Assembly (NCBI GenBank): GCA_036252795.1
Contig: DASYHY010000276.1
Location: 1 to 19,644 of the forward strand
Reading direction: 5' to 3'
DNA from: Aurantimonas sp036252795
GTDB lineage: Bacteria > Pseudomonadota > Alphaproteobacteria > Rhizobiales > Rhizobiaceae
DNA length: 19,644 bases
Notes under the pieces: model-generated
Told to the model about the DNA's origin: nothing
The model's database searches: none
What the model saw: the letters and a program-made list of their open reading frames with translations, nothing else
Program-made: the position numbers and the translations under genes
Shown: positions 7,386-15,229 of the stretch, in pieces
Position numbering within the stretch: the stretch's first letter is position 1
Layout: every line of letters begins with the position of its first letter

Positions 7386-8872
7386 CAGCTCCGTCCCTCC
7401 TTCGTCACTTCCGCCTGGATCCGGTCTTCGTCGACCGCTTCGGCGTCGAAGCTGGCGGTGATCCGCCCCTTCACCATGACCAGCACGCGGTCCGACAGGG
7501 CCATGGCCTCGCCGATGTCGTCGGTGACGACCATCACGGCGGTGCCCGCGCGGCTGAGCGCCAGCAGGATCTCGTGGATCTCGCGCTTGGACCCGATATC
7601 GACCCCGACGGTCGGACCATTGAGGATGATCAGGCGCGGGTCGCGCTCCATCCACCGGGCGAGCACGACGCGCTGCTGGTTGCCGCCGGACAGCGTCGCG
7701 ACGGGCGGCTCGACGCCGGGCGTCTTGATCCGCAACTTCTCGACCGCCTTGCGCGCCTGCGCCTTCAGCCTGCTGCGGCTGAGGAGACCGCGGTCCTTCA
7801 GGATCGCGACGGTGATGTTGTCGCCGATCGGCTGGTCGAGGAAGAGGCCTTCCGTCAGCCGGTCCTCCGGCACGTAGGCGATGCCGGCGTCCATCGCCTG
7901 CCGCGCGCTGTTCAGGACGACGGGCCGGCCATCGATCTCGATCCGGCCTTCGTCCGGCGCCATCAGGCCGAACAGCGACAGCGCGAGCTCGGTCCGGCCG
8001 GACCCCAGGAGGCCGACGACGGAAACGATCTCGCCGGGACGCAGATCGAGGTCGATGCCCGCATAGTCGCCGCGCCGCGTCAGCTGCCGCGTCGTCAGGA
8101 AGGGCTGCGCCTTCGGCGCCTCCTCGCGCGACAGGCGCTGCGTCTCGACCTCGCGCCCGGTCATCTCGCGAGCGAGCCGCCTGCCGTCGAACGCCTCGGC
8201 GGGGCCTTCGGCCACGACCTCGCCGTCACGCAGGATGGTGATGGTGTCGCAGAAGGCGAACACCTCCTCGGTCTTGTGGCTGACGAACAGGAAGGCGACG
8301 CCCTCGGCCTTCAGCGCCGCGATGATCTCCGCGAGATGATGCACCTCGCTGCGGGTCAGCGCCGTCGTCGGCTCGTCCATGACGATGATGCGCGCCTGGT
8401 TCGCGAGCGCACGGGCAATCGCCACGAGTTGCTTGGAGGCAACCGGAAGGGACTCGACAAGGACGCCGGGATCGATGTCGACCTGCATCCGTGCCAGCGT
8501 CTCGCGAGCGATGCGCTTCTCCTCGCCGCGCCGGTGCCAGCGCTCGCCCGCGGCGACGAACTTGAGGAAGGCGATGTTCTCCGCGACCGAGAGGTTCGGG
8601 AACAGCGAGAAATCCTGGTAGATCACCGACAGTCCGGCGGCAATCGCCTGGCGTGGGTCGCCCGACAGATCGTGTCCGGCGATCCTGGAGGTGCCCGCGT
8701 CGCTGCCGACCACGCCCGAGAGGATCTTGATCAGCGTCGACTTGCCGGAGCCGTTTTCGCCGGCAAGGCAGCGCACCTCCCCCGGCATGAGCGACAGACC
8801 CACATCCTCGAGCACCCGCACCGACCCGTAGGCCTTGCGGATTCCGGTCATTGAGAGGATGGGCTCGGCCAT
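7385..8872 (-). CDS. Sugar ABC transporter ATPase, double ABC domain (RbsA/LsrA type)
   Basis: The 495-residue protein has two fused ABC domains, the usual CUT2 layout. Domain 1 has Walker A GENGSGKST (38-46, K44), Walker B VMDEPTTAL (164-172) and H199, but a weak signature (SLPVASKQL). Domain 2 has a lysine-less Walker A (GLLGSGRTE, R293), a good signature LSGGNQQ (394-400), a Walker B reading ILNGPTVGVD in place of DEPT, and Asp451 where the switch His would be. So one composite ATP site (domain 1 Walker motifs plus domain 2 signature) looks competent and the other is heavily degenerate. GGAG lies 9 nt before the ATG. It powers the importer formed with the permeases at 6372 and 12575 and the binding protein at 8939. 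Confidence 0.95.
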   Translation of the reverse strand: MAEPILSMTGIRKAYGSVRVLEDVGLSLMPGEVRCLAGENGSGKSTLIKILSGVVGSDAGTSRIAGHDLSGDPRQAIAAGLSVIYQDFSLFPNLSVAENIAFLKFVAAGERWHRRGEEKRIARETLARMQVDIDPGVLVESLPVASKQLVAIARALANQARIIVMDEPTTALTRSEVHHLAEIIAALKAEGVAFLFVSHKTEEVFAFCDTITILRDGEVVAEGPAEAFDGRRLAREMTGREVETQRLSREEAPKAQPFLTTRQLTRRGDYAGIDLDLRPGEIVSVVGLLGSGRTELALSLFGLMAPDEGRIEIDGRPVVLNSARQAMDAGIAYVPEDRLTEGLFLDQPIGDNITVAILKDRGLLSRSRLKAQARKAVEKLRIKTPGVEPPVATLSGGNQQRVVLARWMERDPRLIILNGPTVGVDIGSKREIHEILLALSRAGTAVMVVTDDIGEAMALSDRVLVMVKGRITASFDAEAVDEDRIQAEVTKEGRS

Positions 8873-8896
8873 TTGCGTCTCCGGTGTACTGCGGAC

Positions 8897-8930
8897 GAAG
8901 GGCCGCCACCGGGACGGGTGGCGGCCCTTC
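8897..8930 (-). promoter_or_regulatory. Strong intercistronic stem-loop between binding-protein and ATPase genes
   Basis: GAAGGGCCGCCACC (8897-8910) and GGTGGCGGCCCTTC (8917-8930) are exact inverted repeats, giving a 14-bp stem with a 6-nt loop in the 66-nt gap. It begins 8 nt after the binding-protein stop. On the minus strand no T tract follows, so it is not a standard terminator. Stem-loops at this spot in sugar-transport operons are known to protect the binding-protein mRNA and lower downstream expression, which fits the higher need for binding protein than for ATPase; that role here is inference. Confidence 0.75.
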
Positions 8931-8938
8931 AGCTGTCG

Positions 8939-9934
8939 TCAGAAGTCGTATTCGTCCATGTTGTCGGCGGTCACGTCGACCCAGGCCTGGCCGGTGACGA
9001 CCTTGCCGTCCACCGTGACCTCGTTGTAGCCCTCGACACCGAGGTCGTCGCCGGTCGCGACGGTCTCGCCAGCCAGCGCCTTCTCGGCCAGGACGTTCAT
9101 CGCATAGCCGGCCTTGGCCGGATCCCAGAACGAGATCATGTCGATCTCGCCGGTCTCCAGATAGGGTCCCGACACCGACGGCAGGCTGGTGCCGACGATC
9201 GACACCTGGTCGCTCACGCCGGCTTCCTCGACGGCCAGCGCCGCGCCGACGACGTCCTCGCCGGCCGAGCCCTGGATGCCCTTGAGGTTGGGATAGGTGC
9301 GCAGCAGCTCGCGGGTCTTCTGGTAGGCTTGCTGCTGCTGCTCGGCCGATTCCTGCTTGCCGCCGACCAGCGTCATGTTCGGATAGTTCGCCTCCTGATA
9401 GGCGATCGCCGCATCGACCCAGGAATTGTGGGTGACGGAGGTGAGATAACCGACGAACACGGCATATTCGCCCTCGCCGCCCATCTCCTGCGCCAGGCGC
9501 TCCATCAGATGCTCGCCATAGGCCGCGTTGTCGAAAGCCTCGAGATCGTAGGTGATGTTCTGCAGCGTCGCGCCCTCATGAGCGACCACCACGATGTCGT
9601 TCTCCAGGGCGCGGGCGAGGACCGGCTCCAGGGTCTGCGGCGAGTTCGGCACCACGTTGATGGCGTCGACGCCGCGCGCGATCAGATCCTCGATCAGCTG
9701 CACCTGCAGGGCGGCGTCCGCCGTCGCGGCGCCGACCTGGGTGGCGTTGTTGCCGGTCGCTTCGGCATATTCCTGGACGCCTTCTTCCATGCGGTTGAAC
9801 CAGGCGATGCCGGACAGCTTGACGACGGTCACCATCTCCTTGGCGTCCTGTGCGCCGACCGTGCCGGCATAGCCGGCGACCAGCGTCGACGTCAGCAATG
9901 CGCCCGCCAGGGCGCCCTTGATAGTGCGGTTCAT
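8939..9934 (-). CDS. Periplasmic sugar-binding protein (LsrB/RhaS-like, CUT2)
   Basis: The 331-residue protein begins with a clear Sec signal peptide (MNRTIKGALAGALL..., likely cleavage around residues 28-29, VGA-QD); no lipobox Cys. The mature part is a Peripla_BP_4 domain: VVKLSGIAWFNRMEEG near 37-52, QVQLIEDLIARGVDAINVVP near 77-96 and SFWDPAKAGYAMN near the C-terminus resemble AI-2 (LsrB) and rhamnose (RhaS) binding proteins. The ATG overlaps the kinase stop (ATGA) and has a strong AAGGGAG site. It delivers the substrate to the ABC importer. The ligand is not determinable; similarity to LsrB does not by itself mean AI-2. Confidence 0.94.
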   Translation of the reverse strand: MNRTIKGALAGALLTSTLVAGYAGTVGAQDAKEMVTVVKLSGIAWFNRMEEGVQEYAEATGNNATQVGAATADAALQVQLIEDLIARGVDAINVVPNSPQTLEPVLARALENDIVVVAHEGATLQNITYDLEAFDNAAYGEHLMERLAQEMGGEGEYAVFVGYLTSVTHNSWVDAAIAYQEANYPNMTLVGGKQESAEQQQQAYQKTRELLRTYPNLKGIQGSAGEDVVGAALAVEEAGVSDQVSIVGTSLPSVSGPYLETGEIDMISFWDPAKAGYAMNVLAEKALAGETVATGDDLGVEGYNEVTVDGKVVTGQAWVDVTADNMDEYDF

Positions 9935-11481
9935 GTGTCACTCTCCCTTGATGTGGCATCTCCCGATGCCGGTTGATCGCTCATGCCGCCTTGCGGCTGC
10001 ATCAGGTGGCGCGTCTGCTCGTAGAGCGCGCGATAGATGCGAAAGCCCCGATCGTAGGTGTCGGCATGACCCGCACGGGGTTCGATCCGTCCCTCGACAG
10101 GGTTCCAGCGGTCGATATCGGCGGGCGCCGCATCACCGACGCCGACAGCCGCGAGGAAGGCATTGCCGAAGCTGGCGCCGATGGTCTGGCGTCGCAGGAT
10201 CTGTGCCTCGCCGCTCGCGTCGGATACCGCCTGCGACCAGACGGGGTTCTTCGTGCCGCCCCCAACGGCCGATATCTCTTCAGGCCGGTTTCCGACCTCG
10301 CCATAGGTCTCCAGCACATGCCGCACGCCGTAGGCGATGCCTTCCAGGACACCGCGAAACACGTCGCCGCGGCTGTGGGTGAGGTCGAGCCCGAAAATCA
10401 TCCCCTTGGCATGGGGATCGTGCAGCGGCGTGCGCTCGCCTGAAAAATACGGCAGCACGATCAGTCCCTTGGCGCCTGCGGGCGAGGCGGCGGCCTCTGC
10501 CGCGAGCTGCCCCATCGCCGTGCCTTCCGGGAGATCGCGGGCGAACTGCTCGCGGAACCACTGCGTCAGCGTCCCGCTCGTTGCCAGACCCGACATCGAG
10601 GCGTGCTGGCCGGGAAACAGCCAGGGCGCCGACCAGAGCCTGCGGTCGTATACCGGCGCCGCGGTGACCAGGATGATGAAGATCGTCGAGCCATACATCA
10701 GCATCATCTGGCCCGGCTGGAACACGCCGACGCTGACCGCCTCGGCGGCCGCATCGATCGTCCCGGCGATGACGGGCGTGCCGGGCGCAAGGCCAGTCTC
10801 GGCAGCGGCGCCGGCAGTCACCGTACCGGCGATCTCCGACGACCAGAGCAGTTCCGGCAGGCGCTCCCGCTCGACGATGCCGGCGCACAGATCGTCGGCC
10901 CAGTCGTGCCTGGCAGGGTCGTAGAGCGGCGAGAAGCTGGCGGCGGAATAGTGGTCCAGCACGCGCCGCCCCGTCAGACGCTCGACGAGGAAGGTGGTCG
11001 AGTTCACGAAGGCCGCGGCGTTTTCGTAGATTTCGGGTCGGTTGCGCTTCAGCCAGAGGATCTTGGGGCCGACCGACTGCGAGGTCAGGGAATTGCCCGT
11101 GCGCTCGAGCAGCGTTTCGGCCCCGATCCGGTCGGTCAGTTCGGCGATCTCTTCATGCGCCCTGGTATCGACGCCGTAGAGGACGGCGTTCATCAGCGGC
11201 CGGTTGTCGGCGTCCACCGGCAGCATGCATGGGCCGATGCCGCTGGCGCCGACGGCGCGGAACGCCTCCGCCGGCAGGCCGCATTCGGCCACCAGCTGCC
11301 GCGCGATCGACGCGAACTCGCCCCACCAATCCTTCTCGGGATCGTGCTCGGCCCATCCCGGCTGCGGCACGATCATCCGGTGCGAGCGGTTCGTCGCAGC
11401 CAGCACCTCGCCCGTCTCGGAAACGACGACGCCCTTGCTCTGGTACGTACCGACGTCGATGCCGAGATAGGCGCGGGTCAC
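9931..11481 (-). CDS. FGGY-family carbohydrate kinase
   Basis: The 516-residue protein has the two ASKHA domains of FGGY kinases. The first phosphate loop is GIDVGTYQSKG (7-17), and the catalytic base is most likely D243 in AGTIDAAAEAV. GERTPLHDP and AVGGGTKNPVWSQ further on are the family's C-terminal motifs. The start is GTG at 11481, overlapping the M42 stop (GTGA); the open frame extends 45 codons further but that part lies in the M42 gene and has no family match. FGGY members phosphorylate xylulose, ribulose, erythritol, glycerol, AI-2 and others; the specificity is unassigned here. Located between the M42-like gene and the binding-protein gene, it is probably the first phosphorylating step after uptake. 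Confidence 0.94.
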   Translation of the reverse strand: MTRAYLGIDVGTYQSKGVVVSETGEVLAATNRSHRMIVPQPGWAEHDPEKDWWGEFASIARQLVAECGLPAEAFRAVGASGIGPCMLPVDADNRPLMNAVLYGVDTRAHEEIAELTDRIGAETLLERTGNSLTSQSVGPKILWLKRNRPEIYENAAAFVNSTTFLVERLTGRRVLDHYSAASFSPLYDPARHDWADDLCAGIVERERLPELLWSSEIAGTVTAGAAAETGLAPGTPVIAGTIDAAAEAVSVGVFQPGQMMLMYGSTIFIILVTAAPVYDRRLWSAPWLFPGQHASMSGLATSGTLTQWFREQFARDLPEGTAMGQLAAEAAASPAGAKGLIVLPYFSGERTPLHDPHAKGMIFGLDLTHSRGDVFRGVLEGIAYGVRHVLETYGEVGNRPEEISAVGGGTKNPVWSQAVSDASGEAQILRRQTIGASFGNAFLAAVGVGDAAPADIDRWNPVEGRIEPRAGHADTYDRGFRIYRALYEQTRHLMQPQGGMSDQPASGDATSRESDT

Positions 11482-12578
11482 GTATAGAGATCCCGGTCGA
11501 GATCGAAGCCGGAGGTCATTCGCGCGATCGCCCCGACCACCAGCCCCGTCAGGCCGGCCAGATCGTCCAGATCGCAGACTTCCAGCGACGTGTGGGTGTA
11601 CCGGCTCGGAAAGCACAGGTCGATGCAGGCGACACCCTCGCCCACCAGCTGGACGTACGACGAGTCGGTGAGCGCGCCGACATGGGCGGTGCGCTGCAGG
11701 GCGATCCCCTCCTCCTGCGCCGTCCGCGCGACGAGCGCCGTCAGGGCCGGATGCGGGATGGTGCCGTTCAGCGTGCCGCGGCCGTGGAAGGAGTAAAGGC
11801 TCATGGCCGGACCGGCGCCCAGAGCGACCTCGCCCCGGTGCACCATGTCCGGCGTGTCAGCGGTCAGCGCCAGGTCGAGCTGGATGGCGATGTCCGGCTG
11901 CAGCGCCTGCGCCGCCACCATCGCACCGCGCAGGTTGAACTCCTCGAGCACCGCGAAGACGAAATGGATCGTCGGGCGCGGCTGGACGTCCTTCAGGAGC
12001 CGCGCCGCCTCCATAACGACGGCGCAGCCCGCCCGGTCGTCGACGGAGGTGCCGGCGACGCGGTTCTCGCTGAGATGCAGGACGCGCGGCTCGTAGACCA
12101 CCGGCGTGCCGATCTCGATGCCGAGTTCGCGGGCGGCCGCCGCGGAGTCGACGCCGACGTCGATGAAGAGGTCGCCATAGGGCGTGACCTTGTACTTCTC
12201 CTCGGGCGGCGTCGCGTGATGGCTCTTGTTGGCGATGATGCCGCGTACGTCGCGCCCCTCGCCGACGCAGAACAGCACGCACTGGGCGGCCAGCGCCTTC
12301 TCCGGAACGCCGCCGAGCCGCTCGATGCGCACCAGCCCGTTCGGCTCGATCTTGCGGGTGACGAAGCCGAGTTGGTCGGTATGGGCGAACAGCATGACGC
12401 TCGGCGCGCCTTCCTCGCCCGGCAGCGTCGCGATCAGGTTGCCCAGCCGGTCGGTCCGCGAGGTCAGGCCCGTCTCTCCCAGCCTGGCGGCGATGTGCCT
12501 GCGGACGCGATCCTCGTGCCCCGACAGGCCCGGGATCATCATCAGGTCGGCGACGAGGTCGCGCAGTCTGTCCTTCAT
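11478..12578 (-). CDS. M42-family metallohydrolase (SgcX/FrvX-like)
   Basis: The 366-residue protein has the M42 aminopeptidase/glutamyl-aminopeptidase fold with its dinuclear metal ligands: H66 and D68 (AHTDQLGF), D180 (SVDDRAG), E212-E213 (LEEFNLRG), D235 (IQLDLALTADTP) and H329 (SRYTHTS). Family length is about 340-370. The usual Glu after H-x-D is Gln69. The ATG at 12578 overlaps the permease stop (ATGA); a longer open frame upstream is inside the permease gene. M42 proteins are annotated as peptidases, but E. coli SgcX, FrvX and YpdE lie in sugar PTS operons, and this one is inside a sugar ABC operon, so it may hydrolyse a sugar conjugate or serve another carbohydrate step. That is inference. 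Confidence 0.93.
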   Translation of the reverse strand: MKDRLRDLVADLMMIPGLSGHEDRVRRHIAARLGETGLTSRTDRLGNLIATLPGEEGAPSVMLFAHTDQLGFVTRKIEPNGLVRIERLGGVPEKALAAQCVLFCVGEGRDVRGIIANKSHHATPPEEKYKVTPYGDLFIDVGVDSAAAARELGIEIGTPVVYEPRVLHLSENRVAGTSVDDRAGCAVVMEAARLLKDVQPRPTIHFVFAVLEEFNLRGAMVAAQALQPDIAIQLDLALTADTPDMVHRGEVALGAGPAMSLYSFHGRGTLNGTIPHPALTALVARTAQEEGIALQRTAHVGALTDSSYVQLVGEGVACIDLCFPSRYTHTSLEVCDLDDLAGLTGLVVGAIARMTSGFDLDRDLYT

Positions 12579-13561
12579 CGAATGGATGCCTTTCGGAAAC
12601 GGGGTCGCAATCGGCCGAGCCCGCCTTCCATCAGTGCCCGCAGGGACATGACGATGATCAGGAGGCCGCCGAAGAAGAGATCGCGGGCGAAGGCCGAGAA
12701 GGCCAGGAAGTTCAGCCCGGAGGAAATGAGCTGCAGGGTGATCACGGCGAGGACCACCCCCACGGTCGAGCCGAACCCGCCGAACGGGCTCACCCCCGCC
12801 AGGATGTTGATCAGGATGACGAGCAGGAGATAGGAGCCGCCGTAGTCGGCGTTGGCCGAATTCACGCGCGCCAGGATGACGAGACCGGCGATCGAGGCGA
12901 TCAGGCCCGCGATCGCGTAGACGCGGATGATCAGCGACTTCTCGCCGATGCCGGCGAAGCGTGCGGCGGTCGCGTTCGCGCCGAAGAGCCGGGCACGCAT
13001 GCCCGTCGCCGTGAAGCGCAGGAGCATGCCCAGCGCCAGCGCGGCGACGGTGAAGACGACCAGCGGCATCGGGATGGCGCCGCCGATGGACCAGTTGCCC
13101 CACGCGCCGTACCAGGCAGGAACGCCTGTAATGGCCGGGCCCCGGGTGATGACGATGCCGATACCGCTGAACAGCTGCAGCGTACCGAGCGTCGCAAGGA
13201 TCGGCGGCAGCCGCAAATAGGCGATGAGGCAGCCGTTGAGGACGCCGCAGGCCAGGCCCGTCAGCAGTCCCGCCGGGATCGCCAGCCAGGCGAACTCGGG
13301 CCCGGCGCGCAGCAGCAGTGCCGCGACGATCGAGGCGAGATTGGCGATCGCCACAACCGAAAGATCAATGCCGCCGCTGATCATCGTCGGCAGGACCGCG
13401 AGCGCCAGCAGCCCGAATTCCGGGAACTGCGACCCCATCGAGTTCAGGTTGGCGACCGAGAGGAAGTTCGGCGTCGTGACCGCCAGGACGACGAAGATCG
13501 TCAGGGTCAGCACCCCGAGGCCGACGAGATAGGAGCCAGTGGAGTCGCGCCGGGTGCTCAT
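12575..13561 (-). CDS. CUT2-family sugar ABC transporter permease 2
   Basis: The 328-residue protein is a second RbsC/LsrD-type permease with about 8-10 membrane helices. ISGGIDLSV at 61-69 is the family signature; GANATAARFAGIGEKSL is the cytoplasmic ATPase-contact loop. ATG 13561 has GAGGTAGGG just upstream and lies 9 nt after the BtpA-like stop. It is separated from permease 1 by the M42, kinase, binding-protein and ATPase genes, an unusual spread for two subunits of one importer, but no second ATPase or binding protein exists in the window, so a heterodimer is the simple reading. Confidence 0.93.
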   Translation of the reverse strand: MSTRRDSTGSYLVGLGVLTLTIFVVLAVTTPNFLSVANLNSMGSQFPEFGLLALAVLPTMISGGIDLSVVAIANLASIVAALLLRAGPEFAWLAIPAGLLTGLACGVLNGCLIAYLRLPPILATLGTLQLFSGIGIVITRGPAITGVPAWYGAWGNWSIGGAIPMPLVVFTVAALALGMLLRFTATGMRARLFGANATAARFAGIGEKSLIIRVYAIAGLIASIAGLVILARVNSANADYGGSYLLLVILINILAGVSPFGGFGSTVGVVLAVITLQLISSGLNFLAFSAFARDLFFGGLLIIVMSLRALMEGGLGRLRPRFRKASIR

Positions 13562-13570
13562 CGCCCTACC

Positions 13571-14380
13571 TCAATCGCCCCGGGCGGCCTTGGCAAGCCG
13601 CATGAACTCCGCCGCGCGTTCGCCGTCGACCGGATTCCAGGTATCGCCGTCCACCTTGAGCGACGAGCCGACGATGCAGCCATCGGCGACCTTCAGGACA
13701 TCCTCCACCGTGGCGTGCTTGACCCCGGTATTGGCGAGGACGGGGGTCGTCGGCAAGACCTTCTTCACGGAGATGAGGTCCGTCATCTCGGCGGCCTCGC
13801 CGGTAATCGCGCCGGACACCAGAATGGCATCGGGGATCGACGAGAAGACCGCGGAACGGGCGCGGTCGGCCAGGTCCCGCCGGTCGAGCGACCAGGCGAA
13901 TTCCGCCGAAACGTTGGCCAGCATCGCCACGTCCGGCCGGTGCAGCCGGTCGCGGTACCGCATCGCCTCGCCGGCGTTCGGCGTCCACGGCCCCATGTCC
14001 GAGGCATAGGTGCCGGTCAGGATCTCGCGCAGGAACGATGCGCCCGTCGCCGCCGCCAGGGCGACCGAGGCCATCGGATCCCATAGCACGTTGACGCCGA
14101 AGGGCTTCTCGATCTCGGCGCGAAGCTGGCCGATCACATAGGCCATGGTGGCGGTCGAGGCCGTATCGACCCTCAGCTCGTAGGGCCGGTCGTTCTCGTT
14201 GCCGAACATCACCGCATCGACGTCGGCGGCCTGCAGCGCCCGCAGATCGCGCCGCGCCGCCTCAACGATCGCCGCCACGCCGCCCTCGCTGTCGTAGAGC
14301 GGGGCGCCGGGAAGCGGCAGGAGGTGGACCATCGCGATGACGGGCTTGCGCTCGCCGAACAACTTCCTGAATTTGGTCAT
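13571..14380 (-). CDS. BtpA/SgcQ-family TIM-barrel protein
   Basis: The 269-residue protein matches the BtpA family. The start VIAMVHLLPLPGAP (14-27), AVMFGNENDRPY (57-68), GVNVLWDPMASVAL and the C-terminal SSLKVDGDTWNPVD are typical of it. The name comes from a cyanobacterial photosystem I assembly factor, but the many non-photosynthetic members, such as E. coli SgcQ, sit in sugar operons and have no proven reaction; a TIM-barrel aldolase, isomerase or hydrolase role is plausible. ATG 14380 gives the normal family N-terminus though its ribosome site is weak (AGG). It lies 48 nt after the DeoR gene and 9 nt before permease 2; a CCGCGG-CCG-CCGCGG hairpin (14408-14422) is in the 48-nt gap. Confidence 0.92.
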   Translation of the reverse strand: MTKFRKLFGERKPVIAMVHLLPLPGAPLYDSEGGVAAIVEAARRDLRALQAADVDAVMFGNENDRPYELRVDTASTATMAYVIGQLRAEIEKPFGVNVLWDPMASVALAAATGASFLREILTGTYASDMGPWTPNAGEAMRYRDRLHRPDVAMLANVSAEFAWSLDRRDLADRARSAVFSSIPDAILVSGAITGEAAEMTDLISVKKVLPTTPVLANTGVKHATVEDVLKVADGCIVGSSLKVDGDTWNPVDGERAAEFMRLAKAARGD

Positions 14381-14428
14381 GAACGCCTGGATCCCGTTCC
14401 TCTTTCGCCGCGGCCGCCGCGGATCAGA

Positions 14429-15208
14429 TCAATGAAGTTCGACCCGCTCGACGAGCAGGCGATAAGGCTCGAGCCGGGCGGCAGCTGCCCGGTCGGTGAC
14501 GAGGAGGTCGACCGCATCGAGGCCGCAGACCGGCACCGGTGCACGTCGACCGAACTTGGAATGGTCGGCAAGGAGGATCGTGCGGGCGGCACGGGTGATG
14601 CCGCAGCGCTTGACCTCGGCTTCTTCTGCCGTCGAATTGGAGATTCCCTCCGGATCGACGGCATCGGCTGCCAGAAGGAAGATGTCGCAGGACAGCTCGG
14701 AAAGCGCCCGCAGCGCCCACTCGCCGACGACGCTGTAATAGCCGTTGCGCACCTCTCCCCCGAGAAGCGAGACGCGGGTCTCCCCCGCGGCGGCGGCCTC
14801 GGCGATCTTGAGGTCCATCGCGAACACATGCATCGGCCGGCCCGCAAGGGCGCGGGCGGCGGCCAGCGTCGTCGTGCCGGAATCGACGAGGACGCGCTGG
14901 CCATCCTGCAGCCGACGGGCCGCAGCCGCGCCGATGCGCGCCTTCGCCGCCTGGTGGAGGCGCAGTTTTTCCATGAACAGGGGTTCTGACGGCCCGCCTT
15001 TGCCCGGCGCCAGCACGCCGCCGTGGGTCCGCGCGGCCAGCCCCGCCCGCGAGAGCACCTCCAGATCGCGGCGGGCCGTCGGGCCGGAGATTGCAAAATG
15101 CTCAACCAGCTCGCCGACCGTCATCTGGCCGCGCGCCGCGATGAGCTCCGCCATGCGTTGATGACGCTCCTGAGGAAAACGCACCTGCTGCCGATCCGGC
15201 TTTGCCAT
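14429..15208 (-). CDS. DeoR-family transcriptional repressor
   Basis: The 259-residue protein has the DeoR winged helix (RHQRMAELIAARGQM then ISGPTARRDLEVLSRAG, about 14-55), THGGVL, and the DeoR sugar-phosphate sensor domain (VDSGTTTLAAARAL, LLAADAV.PEGISNST, LLADHSKFGR). Family members usually bind a phosphorylated sugar from their own pathway. It is the first gene of the long operon, so autorepression is likely. The start is ATG 15208; an in-frame ATG at 15229 would add MIINDHV but uses the palindrome as coding sequence. Neither has a Shine-Dalgarno site. A longer open frame upstream lies in the divergent control region and lacks family match. Confidence 0.92.
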   Translation of the reverse strand: MAKPDRQQVRFPQERHQRMAELIAARGQMTVGELVEHFAISGPTARRDLEVLSRAGLAARTHGGVLAPGKGGPSEPLFMEKLRLHQAAKARIGAAAARRLQDGQRVLVDSGTTTLAAARALAGRPMHVFAMDLKIAEAAAAGETRVSLLGGEVRNGYYSVVGEWALRALSELSCDIFLLAADAVDPEGISNSTAEEAEVKRCGITRAARTILLADHSKFGRRAPVPVCGLDAVDLLVTDRAAAARLEPYRLLVERVELH

Positions 15209-15211
15209 GAC

Positions 15212-15229
15212 ATGATCATTAATGATCAT
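15212..15229. promoter_or_regulatory. 18-bp perfect palindrome, likely DeoR operator
   Basis: ATGATCATTAATGATCAT equals its own reverse complement. It is AT-rich in GC-rich surroundings and ends 3 nt before the repressor start codon. It covers the inferred -10 element, so binding there would block transcription. DeoR repressors typically bind such inverted repeats near their own promoter; binding is inferred, not shown. Confidence 0.65.

Noticed and set aside
5697..7877. A 726-codon open frame on the plus strand opposite the DhaK, permease and ATPase genes
   Set aside because: Its product is a His/Asp/Arg/Gln-rich string without any domain; it is antisense to strongly supported genes and results from high GC at third positions.
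8939..9934. Binding protein as a true AI-2 receptor (LsrB) and the operon as an lsr system
   Set aside because: LsrB-like motifs and an FGGY kinase are present, but there is no LsrF, LsrG or LsrR, and BtpA, M42 and Dha genes are foreign to lsr; similarity alone is not enough.
11478..12578. M42 protein as an ordinary housekeeping peptidase that is in the operon by chance
   Set aside because: It overlaps both neighbours by 4 nt within a sugar operon, and its relatives SgcX and FrvX are also in sugar operons, so chance placement is less likely, though peptidase activity is not excluded.
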